This document shows positions 18,622-27,282 of a stretch of DNA of 64,000 nucleotides, piece by piece. The notes below the pieces were generated by a model. It saw nothing but the letters and a program-made list of their open reading frames with translations, had not been told where the DNA came from and ran no database searches. The stretch's first letter is position 1; each line of letters begins with the position of its first letter. The position numbers and the translations under genes are program-made. The stretch spans positions 7,078 to 71,077 of the forward strand of contig NZ_FNFF01000007.1 in assembly GCF_900100315.1 (NCBI RefSeq), in the 5' to 3' direction. Source of the stretch: Streptomyces indicus. Its GTDB lineage: Bacteria; Actinomycetota; Actinomycetes; Streptomycetales; Streptomycetaceae.

Positions 18622-19212
18622 TCAGACCGTCGTGACGACATCCTCATACGCCAGCCGCGGCGACCGCGGGAACCAGGCGTCCTCACCGGGCTTGCCGATG
18701 TTGACCACCATCAGCGGGGTGTGGTCGTCGTCCAGGAACTCCTTCTGGACGCCGGCGAAGTCGAGACCGGTCATCGGGCCCGCGGCCAGACCGGCGGCAC
18801 GGACGCCGATGATGAAGTACGCGGCCTGCAGCGCGGCGTTGAGGACCGCGGACTGCTCGCGGACCGGACGCTCGCCGAAGAAGAGGTCCTTGGCCTGCGG
18901 GAAGTGCGGGAGCAGCGCGGGCAGCTCCTCGTGGAACTCGTTGTCCGCGGAGAGGATCGCGACCAGCGGGGCGGCGGCGGTCTTCGGCTGGTTGCCCTCG
19001 GCCATGTGCTTGACCAGACGCTCACGGGCCTCGGCGGAGCGGACCAGCGTGATGCGCAGCGGAGTCTGGTTGAAGGCGGTCGGGCCGTACTTCACCAGGT
19101 CGTAAATCGCCTGAACCTGCTCGTCGGTCACCGGCTCGTCGGTGAACGTGTTGGCGGTGCGGGCCTCGCGGAAGAGGAGGTCCTGAGCGGCGGCGTCGAG
19201 TGCGAGGGTCAT
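18622..19212 (-). CDS. Nitroreductase-family protein, RutE/HadB-like
   Basis: A 196-aa flavoprotein of the nitroreductase superfamily, of the small malonic-semialdehyde-reductase (RutE/HadB) type. Typical segments are FREARTANTFTDEPVTDEQV, YGPTAFNQTPLRITLV (FMN phosphate region), QAAYFIIGVRAAGLAAGPM and a C-terminal FPRSPRLAYEDVV. It would reduce a carbonyl or nitro substrate with NAD(P)H. ATG 19212 is the conserved start. Its upstream region carries three inverted repeats, suggesting repressor control. Confidence 0.88.
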   Translation of the reverse strand: MTLALDAAAQDLLFREARTANTFTDEPVTDEQVQAIYDLVKYGPTAFNQTPLRITLVRSAEARERLVKHMAEGNQPKTAAAPLVAILSADNEFHEELPALLPHFPQAKDLFFGERPVREQSAVLNAALQAAYFIIGVRAAGLAAGPMTGLDFAGVQKEFLDDDHTPLMVVNIGKPGEDAWFPRSPRLAYEDVVTTV

Positions 19213-19267
19213 GCGAGGCAACCTTTTCGGGCGGTACGGAGTGGGGGCGGCGTCCCGACCGGGACCG

Positions 19268-19348
19268 CATTCCGTTGGCGGACGGAATGATCGATCATCG
19301 ATCGGGTCGACGGTTACGACCATAGGCCCGTTACGTTGAAAGTTCAAC
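19268..19348 (-). promoter_or_regulatory. Cluster of inverted repeats upstream of nitroreductase gene
   Basis: Three dyads lie 55-140 bp before the start codon: CATTCCGT/ACGGAATG (19268-19275 and 19282-19289), an ATCGAT-type palindrome near 19290-19302, and GTTGAA-AG-TTCAAC (19335-19348). The last resembles MarR-family operators. They lie in the promoter region of the minus-strand gene. Confidence 0.55.
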
Positions 19349-19416
19349 CAAGACTAGGGCGGAGTGATCCGCTTCACAGGCGGACCGGACGGACCGCCCC
19401 CGCACCCCCGGAAGGC

Positions 19417-19968
19417 TCAGGCCTGGTCCGCCGGAGCCGGGCGCAGAGCCTCGGCGACCTTCACCAGGCTCTTGAAGGAGCCGCTGCCCGTGACGACGGT
19501 GGTGGCGCCGTTCTCCTGGAGGACGAGGGCGTCGTACGCCTCACCCTCGTAGCGCTTCCACTCCTTGCCGCCGACGCGCTCGGTCTTCCCGGTGTCCGCG
19601 GCCTCCTGCGTCTTGTCCGCGATGAACGGGCCCGGCTTGCCCGAGGTCTGCTCGACCGCGACGTACTTGCCGTCGGGGCCGTGGAAGCCCAGGTGCCAGT
19701 GCTCGTCGTCGGCGCCGCGGTAGCGCACCGAGGTCGCCTTCCACTCCTCGGGCAGGCCCTGCGGGGCGAGCACCGGGTACGAGGCCGCGCGGGACGCCGT
19801 CGCGAGCTCGACCTTGTAGTCCACGCGCTGGGTCGGGGTCGCCGACTCGTCGTGCGGGATGAAGACGTAGATCACCGCGACGACGGCCCCGATGACCAGC
19901 ATCGAGAGGACCATGTCCCGGACTGTCTGCGCTGTCGTTCTGCCTTTGCTGCCTGCCACGCCCCCCAT
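19417..19968 (-). CDS. DUF4245 membrane-anchored protein
   Basis: A 183-aa protein of the actinobacterial DUF4245 family. A single N-terminal membrane anchor (MVLSMLVIGAVVAVIYVFI, about residues 19-37) is followed by an extracellular domain with WHLGFHGPDGKYVAVEQT and FIADKTQEAADTGK. The function is unknown. It is divergent from glpX, as I recall for other Streptomyces genomes, so the pair may share a promoter region. The first Met is taken as the start; no clear ribosome binding site is seen. Confidence 0.85.
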   Translation of the reverse strand: MGGVAGSKGRTTAQTVRDMVLSMLVIGAVVAVIYVFIPHDESATPTQRVDYKVELATASRAASYPVLAPQGLPEEWKATSVRYRGADDEHWHLGFHGPDGKYVAVEQTSGKPGPFIADKTQEAADTGKTERVGGKEWKRYEGEAYDALVLQENGATTVVTGSGSFKSLVKVAEALRPAPADQA

Positions 19969-20169
19969 GGTCGCAGGTGCGCGAGTCCGCCCTGTGCGCA
20001 GGTCCGCCAGTCCGGCAGGGCAGCCGCGAGGACGAGGGACGTCCGTCCTGTGCCCCGGTGCGGGGTCCGCTCAGAAGTGACCCCCCCTGCTCATTTTGTC
20101 GACGTAACGATAGAGTCCGGGGGTACACCCTCATCCGGCCGTCGCCGTTCCCAAGAGAGGTTCGCTCCG

Positions 20170-21207
20170 ATGACCGAGCACCAGCACCACCTGCCCTCCG
20201 AGCTCGAGGTCCCCTCCGAAGCTCCCGATCGCAACCTCGCCCTGGAGCTCGTCCGGGTCACCGAAGCCGCCGCCATGGCCGCCGGCCGCTGGGTCGGCCG
20301 CGGCGACAAGAACGGCGCGGACGGTGCGGCCGTGCGCGCCATGCGGACCCTGGTCTCGACCGTCTCGATGAACGGCGTGGTCGTCATCGGCGAGGGCGAG
20401 AAGGACGAGGCGCCGATGCTCTTCAACGGCGAGCGGATCGGTGACGGCACCGGCGCCGAGTGCGACATCGCCGTGGACCCGATCGACGGCACCACGCTGA
20501 CGGCCAAGGGCATGCCGAACGCGATCGCGGTGCTCGCCGCCGCCGACCGGGGCACGATGTTCGACCCGTCGGCCGTGTTCTACATGGACAAGCTGGTCAC
20601 CGGCCCCGAGGCCGCGGACTACGTGGACATCAACGCGCCGGTGTCGGTGAACATCCGCCGGGTCGCGAAGGCGAAGAAGGCCGCGCCCGAGGACGTCACC
20701 GTGGTCATCCTGGACCGCCCGCGCCACGAGGGGATCATCAAGGAGATCCGCGAGACCGGCGCCCGGATCAAGCTGATCTCGGACGGCGACGTGGCCGGCT
20801 CGATCCTCGCGGTGCGCGAGGGCACGGGTGTCGACCTGCTGCTCGGTGTCGGCGGGACGCCGGAGGGCATCATCTCGGCCTGCGCGATCAAGTGCCTCGG
20901 CGGTGTGATCCAGGGCAAGCTCTGGCCCAAGGACGAGGCCGAGCGGCAGCGGGCCCTGGACGCCGGCCACGACCTGGACCGCGTCCTGTCGACGAACGAC
21001 CTGGTCTCCGGCGAGAACGTCTTCTTCGTCGCCACCGGCATCACGGACGGCGAGCTGCTGCGCGGGGTGCGCTACCGCTCCGAGACGGCCACGACCTCGT
21101 CGCTGGTCATGCGCTCGAAGTCGGGCACGATCCGCCAGATCGACTCGGAGCATCGCCTGGCGAAGCTGCGCGCCTACAGCGCCGTGGACTTCGACCGCGC
21201 CCGCTAG
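20170..21207 (+). CDS. glpX: Class II fructose-1,6-bisphosphatase
   Basis: A 345-aa gluconeogenic enzyme hydrolysing fructose-1,6-bisphosphate. The metal-site motifs are VVVIGEGEKDEAPML and DIAVDPIDGTTLTAKG, with SDGDVAGSI and GVGGTPEGIISACAIKCLGG later on. The N-terminus carries a 20-residue His/Glu-rich extension. ATG 20170 follows an AAGAGAGG ribosome binding site. It is the main FBPase of actinobacteria. A 19-bp hairpin follows the stop. Confidence 0.95.
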   Translation: MTEHQHHLPSELEVPSEAPDRNLALELVRVTEAAAMAAGRWVGRGDKNGADGAAVRAMRTLVSTVSMNGVVVIGEGEKDEAPMLFNGERIGDGTGAECDIAVDPIDGTTLTAKGMPNAIAVLAAADRGTMFDPSAVFYMDKLVTGPEAADYVDINAPVSVNIRRVAKAKKAAPEDVTVVILDRPRHEGIIKEIRETGARIKLISDGDVAGSILAVREGTGVDLLLGVGGTPEGIISACAIKCLGGVIQGKLWPKDEAERQRALDAGHDLDRVLSTNDLVSGENVFFVATGITDGELLRGVRYRSETATTSSLVMRSKSGTIRQIDSEHRLAKLRAYSAVDFDRAR

Positions 21208-21214
21208 CAGTGCG

Positions 21215-21256
21215 CGCGTGCGGGGCGCCCTTCCTCCGAAGGGCGCCCCGCACGCG
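21215..21256. terminator. Bidirectional terminator between glpX and the whiB-like gene
   Basis: A perfect 19-bp stem (21215-21233 with 21238-21256) has a 4-nt loop. It serves two convergent genes. Confidence 0.88.
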
Positions 21257-21268
21257 TGACGACGGCGA

Positions 21269-21649
21269 CTAGCCGGCCGCGGCTATGCGCGTAACCGCGT
21301 GCGCCGACTTCTGCAGCTCCACATCACGGCGCCTGCGGCGGGCCAGGACCACCCTGCGTTCCGCGGCGGTCAGGCCGCCCCAGACTCCGTAGGGCTCGGG
21401 CTGGAGCAAGGCGTGTTCGCGGCATTCGACCATCACCGGACAGCGGGCGCAGACCCGCTTCGCGGCCTGTTCGCGGGACAGGCGCGCGGCCGTGGGCTCC
21501 TTGGACGGGGCGAAGAACAGCCCTGCTTCGTCACGCCGGCACACCGCCTCCGTGTGCCAGGGGACTTCCGAATCACGCGTCGGCACCCTCTGTGTCGGGA
21601 TCGCGGGGATCGCGGTGACCGGAAGGGACTGATGCGGAGGGTGCAGCAC
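21269..21649 (-). CDS. wblI: WhiB-family [4Fe-4S] transcriptional regulator (WblI-like)
   Basis: A 126-aa Wbl protein. The four cluster-binding cysteines are C37, C67, C70 and C76 (AVCRRD and RVCARCPVMVEC), followed by the GVWGG turn (88-92) and a basic C-terminal helix (RRVVLARRRRRD) for DNA contact. Wbl proteins bind sigma-A and respond to redox or nitric oxide. The identification as WblI is from neighbourhood memory (next to glpX and a DUF1707 gene), not from sequence alone. A 36-residue N-terminal extension is unremarkable. Confidence 0.85.
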   Translation of the reverse strand: MLHPPHQSLPVTAIPAIPTQRVPTRDSEVPWHTEAVCRRDEAGLFFAPSKEPTAARLSREQAAKRVCARCPVMVECREHALLQPEPYGVWGGLTAAERRVVLARRRRRDVELQKSAHAVTRIAAAG

Positions 21650-21799
21650 GGTCTACTCCTGACGACGGATTCGCAAGCGAGTGACGATGCAGCAGCCCTA
21701 CCCGCTGTGCGCGGGCCTATGCACTGAGTTCCGATGTGCGGAAGCCGCCGATCACTACCGGCCAGTCCGTGAGCCCGGTCAACCGCCGTGCGCTCCTGG

Positions 21800-22564
21800 T
21801 CAGTTGAGGTGCTTGCGCATGTGCCGGGCCACCGTGCGGCCCACGTACTTGTGCAGGTCCTCGATGAACTTGCCGCGCTTGGGGCGCGCCTCGATGTTGC
21901 CGAGCACCGCGTAGCCATCGACGAAGACCACGGGCGCGCCGGACTCGGCGGAGTCCAGGGCCTCGACCTCGAAGTTGCCGAAGATGCCGCTGCCGCTGCC
22001 GCGCAGCGAGATGTTCTCGGGGACCTTCACCTCGACGTTGCCGAACACCGAGACGGCCTTGATGACCACCTGCTGGTACTCGAAGATCGCCTCGGTGAGG
22101 TCGATCTCGACATTGCCGAAGACCGCGTACGCGTGCGTCCTGCGGCCCACGCGCCAGCGGCCCTTGCGGGTGGTGGAGCTGAAGACGGCGACCAGGTTCT
22201 CGTCGGCGGTGGCCGGGACCGCGCCCGGGGTCGGCTGGTCGCCGACGGGGGCGGCGGGCTGCGGCGCATGGTGGGCGCCGGGCAGGTCCGCGACGTACGG
22301 CTCCAGCTCGGCCACGGTCTTGGCCTGATACACCCCCTCGATCCGCTCGGCGTGCTCGTCGGCGGTGAGCCGGCCCTCGGCGAGCGCGGCCGCCAGGATC
22401 TCGGCCGTGCGGTCGCGGTCCGCGTCCGAGGCGCGCAGGCCCACGGGCCGGGGTGCCGGGTCGGCGAGCGCGGGGGCCGGCCGCTCGGGCTCGGCCTTCT
22501 TCAGCGAAGGCTTCGGCTCGGGCTCGGTGTCGGGCTGCTTTTCGAGGTCCACATCCAGCAGCAT
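21800..22564 (-). CDS. DUF1707 protein with LiaF-like C-terminal domain
   Basis: A 254-aa protein. After a Pro/Glu-rich N-terminus, residues about 42-95 form a DUF1707 domain (LRASDADRDRTAEILAAALA, then GRLTADEHAERI). The C-terminal half has repeated beta-strand motifs AVFGNVEIDL, SVFGNVEVKV and GIFGNFEVEA, typical of the cell-wall-stress (LiaF/DUF2154) fold. No membrane segment is evident, so it is probably cytoplasmic or peripheral. A role in envelope stress is inference from the fold. Confidence 0.82.
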   Translation of the reverse strand: MLLDVDLEKQPDTEPEPKPSLKKAEPERPAPALADPAPRPVGLRASDADRDRTAEILAAALAEGRLTADEHAERIEGVYQAKTVAELEPYVADLPGAHHAPQPAAPVGDQPTPGAVPATADENLVAVFSSTTRKGRWRVGRRTHAYAVFGNVEIDLTEAIFEYQQVVIKAVSVFGNVEVKVPENISLRGSGSGIFGNFEVEALDSAESGAPVVFVDGYAVLGNIEARPKRGKFIEDLHKYVGRTVARHMRKHLN

Positions 22565-22711
22565 ACGAAACGCGATAGATCGCGACTACCCCGTGAACCC
22601 GACAACTGAGCCTTACCTCACAAGTTCAGGGACGCTCCCGGGTCCTACCCTTAAGGGTGCTTGCCAACAGGACGTCAAGCCGCTGTCTGTCGAATAGAGG
22701 AATGGCCCGAG

Positions 22712-24388
22712 ATGCCGGAGTTCGCGTACACCGATCTGCTGCCGACCGGTGAGGACACCACCCCGTACCGCCTGGTGACGTCGGAGGGTGTCTCGACCGT
22801 CGAGGGGCCGGACGGCCGGACGTTCCTGAAGGTGGAGCCGGAGGCGCTGCGCAGGCTCGCGGAAGAGGCCATCCACGACATCCAGCACTACCTGCGCCCG
22901 GCCCACCTCGCGCAGCTGCGCCGGATCATCGACGACCCGGAGGCGAGCGGCAACGACAAGTTCGTCGCGCTCGACCTGCTGAAGAACGCCAACATCGCGG
23001 CGGCCGGCGTGCTGCCCATGTGCCAGGACACCGGTACGGCGATCGTCATGGGCAAGCGCGGGCAGAACGTGCTGACCGAGGGCGGCGACGAGAAGGCTCT
23101 GTCCAAGGGCATCTACGACGCGTACCAGAACCTGAACCTGCGCTACTCGCAGATGGCCCCGCTGACCATGTGGGACGAGAAGAACACCGGCTCCAACCTG
23201 CCGGCGCAGATCGAGCTGTACGCCACCGACGGCGGTGCGTACAAGTTCCTCTTCATGGCCAAGGGCGGCGGCTCGGCCAACAAGTCCTTCCTGTACCAGG
23301 AGACGAAGGCCGTCCTGAACGAGGCCTCCATGATGAAGTTCCTGGAGGAGAAGATCCGCTCGCTCGGTACGGCCGCCTGCCCGCCGTACCACCTCGCGAT
23401 CGTCGTCGGCGGTACGAGCGCCGAGTTCGCTCTGAAGACCGCCAAGTACGCCTCCGCGCACTACCTGGACGAGCTGCCCGCCGAGGGCTCCGAGCTCGGC
23501 CACGGCTTCCGCGACAAGGAGCTGGAGCAGAAGGTCTTCGAGCTGACGCAGAAGCTCGGCATCGGCGCCCAGTTCGGCGGCAAGTACTTCTGCCACGACG
23601 TACGCGTGGTGCGCCTGCCCCGGCACGGCGCCTCCTGCCCGGTGGCGATCGCGGTGTCCTGCTCGGCCGACCGCCAGGCCCTGGCGAAGATCACGGCCGA
23701 GGGCGTCTTCCTGGAGGAGCTGGAGAAGGACCCGGCGCGCTTCCTGCCGGACACGACCGACGAGCACCTTTCGGACGGGTCCGACGAGGACGTCGTACGG
23801 ATCGACCTCAACCGGCCGATGGACGAGATCCTCGCCGAGCTCACCAAGTACCCGGTCAAGACCCGCCTCTCGCTGACCGGCCCGCTGGTCGTGGCGCGCG
23901 ACATCGCGCACGCCAAGATCAAGGCGCGGCTCGACGCGGGCGGCGAGATGCCGCAGTACCTCAAGGACCACCCGGTCTACTACGCGGGCCCCGCCAAGAC
24001 CCCCGCGGGCTACGCGTCCGGTTCGTTCGGGCCGACGACGGCCGGGCGGATGGACAGTTACGTGGAGCAGTTCCAGGCGGCGGGCGGCTCCATGGTGATG
24101 CTCGCGAAGGGCAACCGGTCCAAGCAGGTCACCGACGCGTGCGACACGCACGGCGGCTTCTACCTCGGCTCGATCGGCGGCCCGGCCGCGCGCCTCGCGC
24201 AGGACTGCATCAAGAAGATCGAGGTCATCGACAACGAGGACGACGGCATGGAGGCCGTCTGGAAGATCGAGGTCGAGGACTTCCCGGCCTTCATCGTGGT
24301 CGACGACAAGGGCAACGACTTCTTCCAGGAGCCGGCGGGACCGCCGACCATCCTGAACATTCCGGTGCGGGCGCCCGGCCAGGCGTAG
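22712..24388 (+). CDS. fumA: Class I fumarate hydratase (iron-sulfur)
   Basis: A 558-aa [4Fe-4S] fumarase converting fumarate and malate in the TCA cycle. Cluster cysteines are C104 (LPMCQDTGTA), C223 (AACPPYHLAI) and C309 (RLPRHGASCPVAI). The C-terminal beta domain contains VYYAGPAKTPAGYASGSFGP and GGFYLGSIGGPAA. ATG 22712 is chosen; a 17-codon upstream extension lacks family similarity. This oxygen-labile enzyme coexists with the stable class II FumC 4 kb away. The symbol is used in the generic sense (fumA/fumB type). Confidence 0.94.
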   Translation: MPEFAYTDLLPTGEDTTPYRLVTSEGVSTVEGPDGRTFLKVEPEALRRLAEEAIHDIQHYLRPAHLAQLRRIIDDPEASGNDKFVALDLLKNANIAAAGVLPMCQDTGTAIVMGKRGQNVLTEGGDEKALSKGIYDAYQNLNLRYSQMAPLTMWDEKNTGSNLPAQIELYATDGGAYKFLFMAKGGGSANKSFLYQETKAVLNEASMMKFLEEKIRSLGTAACPPYHLAIVVGGTSAEFALKTAKYASAHYLDELPAEGSELGHGFRDKELEQKVFELTQKLGIGAQFGGKYFCHDVRVVRLPRHGASCPVAIAVSCSADRQALAKITAEGVFLEELEKDPARFLPDTTDEHLSDGSDEDVVRIDLNRPMDEILAELTKYPVKTRLSLTGPLVVARDIAHAKIKARLDAGGEMPQYLKDHPVYYAGPAKTPAGYASGSFGPTTAGRMDSYVEQFQAAGGSMVMLAKGNRSKQVTDACDTHGGFYLGSIGGPAARLAQDCIKKIEVIDNEDDGMEAVWKIEVEDFPAFIVVDDKGNDFFQEPAGPPTILNIPVRAPGQA

Positions 24389-24507
24389 CAGCAGGGGGGC
24401 TGGACAGTCCCCTCCCTCCCGGGGGCCACACCGGCCCGTCCAGGCTATCGGCCCCCACTGACAACCCCCGGGTATCCCCCGGATATCCCCCGGCCACACC
24501 AACGGGT

Positions 24508-24539
24508 CACCCTCCGCAGTCGTCCGATTGCGGAGGGTG
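24508..24539 (+). terminator. Hairpin after class I fumarase gene
   Basis: CACCCTCCGCA (24508-24518) pairs with TGCGGAGGGTG (24529-24539) around a 10-nt loop. Confidence 0.7.
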
Positions 24540-24612
24540 TTCGCGTATCCAAGGGTGGGACCTACCGTGATCGCATCGGGCGCGCCGTGCCCGTACGGAA
24601 GGACCCGTCCCC

Positions 24613-25512
24613 ATGCACCGGAAACAGCTCCTGACCGTCGCACTGTCCGCCGCCCTGTGCGGAACGCTCGCACTCGGCTCGGCCGTGTCGGCCGCGCCCA
24701 AGGAACCCAGCCCGGCCGCCGCGGGGTCGGACCAGGAGCCGCCGCGGCTCCCTCCGCTGCCGTCGCTCACCACGCCGCCGCCCGCGCAGCCGGGCGGTCA
24801 GGAGCCGGCCGCGGCGCCGAGCCCCACGCCCTGGTTCACCTTCCCGACGTTCTCCTGGCCGCCGGCGCCGAACGCCTCGCAGCAGCCGGGCGCCTCGCAG
24901 CCGGCCGGGCAGGCCAGCGGCGACCCCACGCCGGACCCGTCCCAGTCGCCGTACCCGGAGTTCGAGGGCGCCGACCTGCCCGGCAAGCGCAAGGCGCTGG
25001 CGAAGACCTGGAAGACCATCGGCAAGTTCGGCAACGGCGCCGGTGACGTGGCCGACTTCGCCGGTACGGTGCTGGGCGGCGAGAAGGACCCGAAGGTGCT
25101 CCTGGCCGCCGAACTGAAGGCCAACGCCAGCCTCGACAACCTGCTCGGCGGGTTCGCGGGCGGCCCGCCGCGCTCCGACCGGGCCAAGGCGTACCGCGTC
25201 CTGGAAGGCACGATCCAGGCGCTCAAGGCGGAGAACAAGGCGATCCGCGAGGCCGCGGCGAAGGGCGACCTGCCGGGTACCGCGATCCACGCGGGCTTCT
25301 CGATGATGCACATGTCCTTCCTGGCCGCCGATGTGTTCGTGAACATCGCGCTGAGCGTGGTCGGCCAGGTGCTGCCGTTCGAGCTGCCCGAGTTCACGTT
25401 CACGCCGCCGAAGAACGCGAACCAGGCGCAGAACCCTCAGCAGAACGCCAACCCGGCGCAGAACCCGCAGCAGAACGCGAGTCCCGCGCCGAACGCCGGC
25501 AGCGGCCGATGA
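24613..25512 (+). CDS. Secreted Pro/Gln-rich protein of unknown function
   Basis: A 299-aa protein with a clear signal peptide (MHRKQLLTVALSAALCGTLA, cleavage after SAVSA about residue 27). A Pro/Ser/Gln-rich stretch runs to about residue 115. A helical, Lys/Ala-rich core follows (about 120-265) with KDPKVLLAAELKANASLDNL and IHAGFSMMHMSFLAADVFVN. The tail repeats Asn-Gln-Pro units (QNPQQNANPAQNPQQNA). I do not recognise the family. It ends 12 bp before the channel-like membrane gene, so the two are probably one operon and may act together at the membrane. Confidence 0.75.
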   Translation: MHRKQLLTVALSAALCGTLALGSAVSAAPKEPSPAAAGSDQEPPRLPPLPSLTTPPPAQPGGQEPAAAPSPTPWFTFPTFSWPPAPNASQQPGASQPAGQASGDPTPDPSQSPYPEFEGADLPGKRKALAKTWKTIGKFGNGAGDVADFAGTVLGGEKDPKVLLAAELKANASLDNLLGGFAGGPPRSDRAKAYRVLEGTIQALKAENKAIREAAAKGDLPGTAIHAGFSMMHMSFLAADVFVNIALSVVGQVLPFELPEFTFTPPKNANQAQNPQQNANPAQNPQQNASPAPNAGSGR

Positions 25513-25524
25513 CGGCGGTCTGAG

Positions 25525-27195
25525 ATGAGCATCGAGGACCCGACACCGACACCCGACGGGCCCGGCGGCCCCGAGCCGGGCATCGAGCCGCCCGCGCCGG
25601 GGATGGAATCCCTGACCCCCGGCACCGAGCCGAACCCCGCGGCCGCCACCGCCGCGGCGGCCGCGGCGGCCACGGCACAGGCGACCGCGGGCATGGAGGA
25701 AGAGGCGCGGCGCCGAGCCGGGGCCGAGGGGGCGCGGGACGCGAAGAACACGCAGGACACGCAGGACGCGAAGGGCTCGGTGGACCCCGGTGGCGGAGAC
25801 GGGGGCGGCGGAGGAGACGGCGAGGGGAGCGGTGACAGGGACGGTGACCGGGGTGACGAGCCCGAGACCCCCGCCACCGGGGTCTGGCCGCGCCGCCTGG
25901 AGCGGGTCAACTGGGTCGTCCTGGGCCTGACCGCCGTCGCCACGGTCGTCACCGCGGCCCTCTACTTCTCCGAGGACGTGGACGCGGGGCACACCCAGCG
26001 CGACAACTGGGCGCCGCTGGTGATCTGTTCCGTCCTGTTCGCCCTGAGCCTCGCGGCCGCGCTGCTGCGTCCCTTCCTGCTCACGACCAAGCGCTGCGTG
26101 CTGATGTCGGTCGCGGCCACCGCGGTCTTCATCCTCGGCACGGTCACGATCTGGCAGATCGTCAACAACGACAAGAACATCAACACGATCGTCGGCACCG
26201 CAGTGAAGTCGGACGCCGAGACGAAGAAGGTGCTCGGCGAGTACTTCGGGCCGAAGGTGATGGGGCAGCTGAAGCTGATCCCGACCGGACTCTTCATCCA
26301 GGGCGCGAAGTTCACGGGCCCGCAGGAGGTCGAGGTCAACGGCTACGTGTGGCAGCGCTACACGAAGGACATCCCGGAGAGCAGCCGCGCGGTGACCTTC
26401 CCCGAGGCACCCGACGGGTACTCGATGGACGAGGTCTACAAAGTGGACCTGCCCAACGGGCAGCAGGTGCGCGGCTGGCACTTCAACCTGACCCTGCGGC
26501 AGAAGTTCAGCTACTCCAAGTACCCGCTGGACAAGCAGAACATCTGGCTGCGGATGTGGACGGTCAGCGCGTTCGAGCCCGAGATGATCGTGCCCGACTT
26601 CTCCTCGTACCCGCCGTGGAAGTACGACCGCCTGGGCCTGGACCAGTCGATCGTGTCCGAGGGCTGGAGCCCGTACTACACGGCGTACAGCTATCAGGAG
26701 CACGAGTACTCGATGACCTATGGCGTACGGCCCTTCGCCGGGCCCAACGTCAAGGCGCCGGACATGTACTTCAACATCGGGGTCGCGCGCAGCTACGCGG
26801 GGCCGATGACCGGCAAGCTGCTCCAGTCGCTGTTCATCGCCGCGATCATGTTCCTGGCGCTCTTCGTGTACACGAAGGACGACCGGCGCAATCCGCGGTT
26901 CGGGTTCTCGACCTGGACGGCGATCTCGTTCGCGGTGTCGCTGCTGCTCGTGGTGGTGGTGGACCAGACGCAGATCCGCGAGATCGTCGGCGACACCTCG
27001 CTCAGTTACATGGAGTTCTTCGCGATCGCCCAGTACGTGGTGATCATGGGCATCTTCGCCAACGCGATCATTCTCGGTACGGAGACGAAGGTGCGGGCCC
27101 TGGAGTGGCGGGACAACCTGCTGCCGACGCTTCTGTACTGGCCGGTTCTGATCGGGCTGTTCTTCGTGTTCACGGTGATCGTGTTCGCGGAGTAG
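25525..27195 (+). CDS. Membrane protein resembling pentameric ligand-gated channels
   Basis: A 556-aa protein. Residues 1-125 are a disordered Ala/Gly/Asp-rich region. Three TM segments follow (about 128-148, 163-183, 191-212), then an extracellular domain (213-428), then four TM segments (about 431-450, 461-480, 495-517, 533-554). The ectodomain has the strand pattern of Cys-loop-type receptors, with FSYSKYPLDKQNIWLRMW similar to their YPFDxQ loop, and the last four helices follow the channel order. There is no disulfide Cys loop, as in other prokaryotic members. Function as an ion channel is inference; the extra N-terminal three helices are unusual. Confidence 0.6.
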   Translation: MSIEDPTPTPDGPGGPEPGIEPPAPGMESLTPGTEPNPAAATAAAAAAATAQATAGMEEEARRRAGAEGARDAKNTQDTQDAKGSVDPGGGDGGGGGDGEGSGDRDGDRGDEPETPATGVWPRRLERVNWVVLGLTAVATVVTAALYFSEDVDAGHTQRDNWAPLVICSVLFALSLAAALLRPFLLTTKRCVLMSVAATAVFILGTVTIWQIVNNDKNINTIVGTAVKSDAETKKVLGEYFGPKVMGQLKLIPTGLFIQGAKFTGPQEVEVNGYVWQRYTKDIPESSRAVTFPEAPDGYSMDEVYKVDLPNGQQVRGWHFNLTLRQKFSYSKYPLDKQNIWLRMWTVSAFEPEMIVPDFSSYPPWKYDRLGLDQSIVSEGWSPYYTAYSYQEHEYSMTYGVRPFAGPNVKAPDMYFNIGVARSYAGPMTGKLLQSLFIAAIMFLALFVYTKDDRRNPRFGFSTWTAISFAVSLLLVVVVDQTQIREIVGDTSLSYMEFFAIAQYVVIMGIFANAIILGTETKVRALEWRDNLLPTLLYWPVLIGLFFVFTVIVFAE

Positions 27196-27225
27196 GGCGG
27201 GTCGCCCGGCATCTCAGGACGGGGC

Positions 27226-27264
27226 GAGGCGGGGGTCCGGCGCGCGGCGCCGGACCCCCGCCTC
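27226..27264. terminator. Bidirectional terminator
   Basis: A perfect 18-bp stem (27226-27243 with 27247-27264) with a 3-nt loop separates the convergent channel-like and protease genes. Confidence 0.85.
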
Positions 27265-27282
27265 CTCCGTTCTTCGACCGCC

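Noticed and set aside
19335..19348. Rex-type redox operator upstream of the nitroreductase gene
   Set aside because: Rex sites follow TTGTGAANNNNTTCACAA; the dyad here is GTTGAA-AG-TTCAAC with a 2-bp centre and does not fit.
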